DNA of 35,276 bases from Clostridia bacterium (GTDB lineage: Bacteria; Bacillota; Clostridia; Clostridiales; Clostridiaceae): assembly GCA_009930125.1 (NCBI GenBank), contig RZYZ01000002.1, positions 1-35,276 of the forward strand. The letters are read 5' to 3'. Shown in pieces: positions 33,971 to 35,276 of this stretch. Position numbers and translations under genes: made by a program. The stretch's first letter is position 1, and each line of letters opens with the position of its first letter. The notes beneath the pieces are model-generated. The model did no database searches and had not been told where the DNA came from. It saw nothing but the letters and a program-made list of their open reading frames with translations.

Positions 33971-34450
33971 ATGAAAAAAATCGCATTGGCAGGTGGCTGT
34001 TTCTGGGGTGTAGATGAGTTTTTCTCCAGAAAAGAAGGAGTCTTATATACCAAATCAGGATACTCGAATGGTCAGGTGGAAAATCCTACGTACGAACAGG
34101 TGTGTTCCGGAACTACCGGGCATGCGGAGACAGTTTATATTGAATATGATGAAAATCAGATTACTTTAAAAGAGGTTCTTGAGAAGTTTTTCAAGGTTAT
34201 TGACCCTACATCCCTTAACAGACAAGGAAATGATAAAGGAACCCAATACAGAACAGGGATTTATTACATTGAAGAAGGGGACAAGGAGATTTCAGAAGAA
34301 TTCATCAGAATGAAAGCACCGAAATATGATAAGCCCATCGTTGTTGAAGTGGAACCGCTGAGGAACTTTTTTGACGCAGAGGAGTATCATCAGGATTATC
34401 TGAAGAAAAATCCGAGGGGTTATTGTCATATAGACTTAAGCATAGATTAA
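33971..34450 (+). CDS. msrA: Peptide methionine sulfoxide reductase A
   Basis: MsrA reduces methionine-S-sulfoxide in proteins. The 159-residue protein has the catalytic GGCFWG motif with Cys10, [24 protein letters not shown], the [27 protein letters not shown] block and [18 protein letters not shown]-terminal Cys in GYCHIDL may resolve the disulfide, along with the Cys in QVCSG. The ATG at 33971 follows AGGAGG by 9 nt; the in-frame upstream codon at 33953 precedes that site and is rejected. It is a single-gene transcript. No msrB is fused or adjacent. Confidence 0.96.
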   Translation: MKKIALAGGCFWGVDEFFSRKEGVLYTKSGYSNGQVENPTYEQVCSGTTGHAETVYIEYDENQITLKEVLEKFFKVIDPTSLNRQGNDKGTQYRTGIYYIEEGDKEISEEFIRMKAPKYDKPIVVEVEPLRNFFDAEEYHQDYLKKNPRGYCHIDLSID

Positions 34451-34490
34451 TAAGAAAGCCATGAAACAATGCAGTTTCATGGCTTTCTTA
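34451..34490. terminator. Bidirectional terminator between msrA and azlD
   Basis: A perfect 17-bp stem (34451-34467 with 34474-34490) with a 6-nt loop starts directly after the msrA stop. It serves both converging genes. Confidence 0.9.
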
Positions 34491-34497
34491 AATGAGG

Positions 34498-34800
34498 TTA
34501 CTGAAAATAGATGAGTGCTGAAACAAATAATGAGGACAAAATGATATTGTACATGACACTGATGCCTTTATAGGCAAGAACCAGTGAAAGTAGACCGCCC
34601 GATAAGCCGATATAAAAGGATCCGCCTACACTGAAAACACCGGGAACAACAAGTGTTCCTAATGCTGCCAGTGGGATACTTGCCAGAAACCTGGAAACAT
34701 ACTTGTTGCTGATCGCTTTTCTACTTAGAAATGCCGGTAGGATTCTTGGAATCTGAGTAGCCAGAGACATGCCAAGAATCGCAAGCATATAATCATTCAT
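34498..34800 (-). CDS. azlD: Branched-chain amino acid exporter small subunit (AzlD family)
   Basis: This is the small membrane subunit of an AzlCD-type exporter for branched-chain amino acids. From the ATG at 34800 it has 100 residues, the normal AzlD length, with about four hydrophobic segments. Family landmarks are GMSLATQIPRILPAFL near the N-terminus, SRFLASIPLAALGTLVVPGVF, and GLLSLVLAYKG. GGAGG lies 8 nt before 34800 but only 2 nt before the in-frame ATG at 34806, which decides the start. It overlaps the azlC end by 8 nt. Confidence 0.92.
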   Translation of the reverse strand: MNDYMLAILGMSLATQIPRILPAFLSRKAISNKYVSRFLASIPLAALGTLVVPGVFSVGGSFYIGLSGGLLSLVLAYKGISVMYNIILSSLFVSALIYFQ

Positions 34801-35276
34801 GATCATCACCTCCCAATAATGTTCCAGCTGCTGCTCCGACAAGAATGGATACGAGAATAGCCAGTCCACTGCTCAGATATGATGTAATGATTGTGTTTGC
34901 AGCCATGCTTACTACAGGTACATAAAGCAGCTTTGGATTCACTTTCAGAGATGAAACAAGTAGTGTGATGAACAGTGTATAAATGGCTATTTCAAGTCCT
35001 TGTGAAAGAATTCCGGGAAGGATATTTCCGAATAGAATGCCAGCTACTGCTCCCAAAACCCAGGACAGATAGGAACCGAGCATAACACCTTTTGCATATG
35101 GACCATTCAGGTTCTTGTCCAGCGACAGAAAGGCGAAGGTTTCATCTGTGAGACCTAAACTGGTTAAGATTCGATCTGACTGGGGAAGCGTGATTCTATT
35201 CTGAAAGGAGAGTCCCATCACGACATGTCTGAAATTCAGCACGCCGATTGCCATGGCCATTTCCCAGGGAGATGTG
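34793..35276 (-). CDS. azlC: Branched-chain amino acid exporter large subunit (AzlC family), 5' end outside window
   Basis: This is the C-terminal part of the large AzlCD subunit. The visible 160 residues begin in TSPWEMAMAIGVLNFRHVVMGLS, the conserved N-R/F-RH region that lies about 70-80 residues into AzlC. The block TDETFAFLSL follows, then SYLSWVLGAVAGILFG and two more hydrophobic segments. The family is about 230 residues, so about a third is missing at the right edge, and the first Met seen is internal. Its last 8 bases overlap azlD, indicating one operon. Confidence 0.92.
   Translation of the reverse strand, partial: TSPWEMAMAIGVLNFRHVVMGLSFQNRITLPQSDRILTSLGLTDETFAFLSLDKNLNGPYAKGVMLGSYLSWVLGAVAGILFGNILPGILSQGLEIAIYTLFITLLVSSLKVNPKLLYVPVVSMAANTIITSYLSSGLAILVSILVGAAAGTLLGGDDHE

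Overview
The window comes from a low-GC, Gram-positive anaerobe, most likely a member of the Clostridia that lives on peptides and amino acids. The evidence is strong Shine-Dalgarno sites, frequent TTG starts, pyruvate phosphate dikinase, a ferredoxin-linked 2-oxoacid oxidoreductase, a split glycine decarboxylase (GcvPA/GcvPB), a bacterial type-A RNase P RNA, and a dgt-dnaG-rpoD cluster followed by trmK-nif3. I cannot name the species.

Layout. 2-904: 3' end of ppdK. 1217-1483 (-): a DUF1294 membrane protein, then about 700 bp of AT-rich non-coding DNA. 2188-8168: a complete oligopeptide ABC transporter operon (oppABCDF) ending in an unrecognised 59-residue membrane protein. 8354-12524: dgt, dnaG and rpoD. 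12669-15082: a bPH_5-like membrane protein, trmK and a Nif3-family gene, followed by rnpB (15162-15503). 15659-17173: a small surface protein converging on a TIM-barrel enzyme of unknown role. 17361-22023: an iron-siderophore island, made of an AraC-type regulator divergent from two permeases, an ATPase and a binding lipoprotein, with two Fur-box-like sites. 22204-24740 (-): a two-subunit 2-oxoacid:ferredoxin oxidoreductase. 25323-31984: a glycine cleavage operon, gcvT-gcvH-gcvPA-gcvPB-lpd-lplA, which carries its own lipoylating enzyme. 32049-33035 (-): a CAP-domain secreted protein gene interrupted by an in-frame TAG. 33509-33622 (-): a 37-codon gene with a strong promoter, a palindromic operator-like repeat and its own terminator. 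33971-34450: msrA. 34498-35276 (-): azlD and the 3' part of azlC.

How they fit together. Opp would import peptides. Glycine from them is cleaved by the gcv system, 2-oxoacids from transamination are oxidised by the ferredoxin enzyme, and PpdK links pyruvate and PEP. AzlCD would export surplus branched-chain amino acids. The iron island would feed the iron-sulfur enzymes.

The least explained items are the 37-residue gene with its operator at 33660-33687, the amber-interrupted CAP gene, the oxidoreductase beta subunit that lacks one of the four expected cluster cysteines, the cysteine-rich tail on the siderophore ATPase together with a Cys cluster in the neighbouring AraC regulator, and an 11-codon leader ORF overlapping the first permease. 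I saw no CRISPR array, phage, transposon or tRNA gene.
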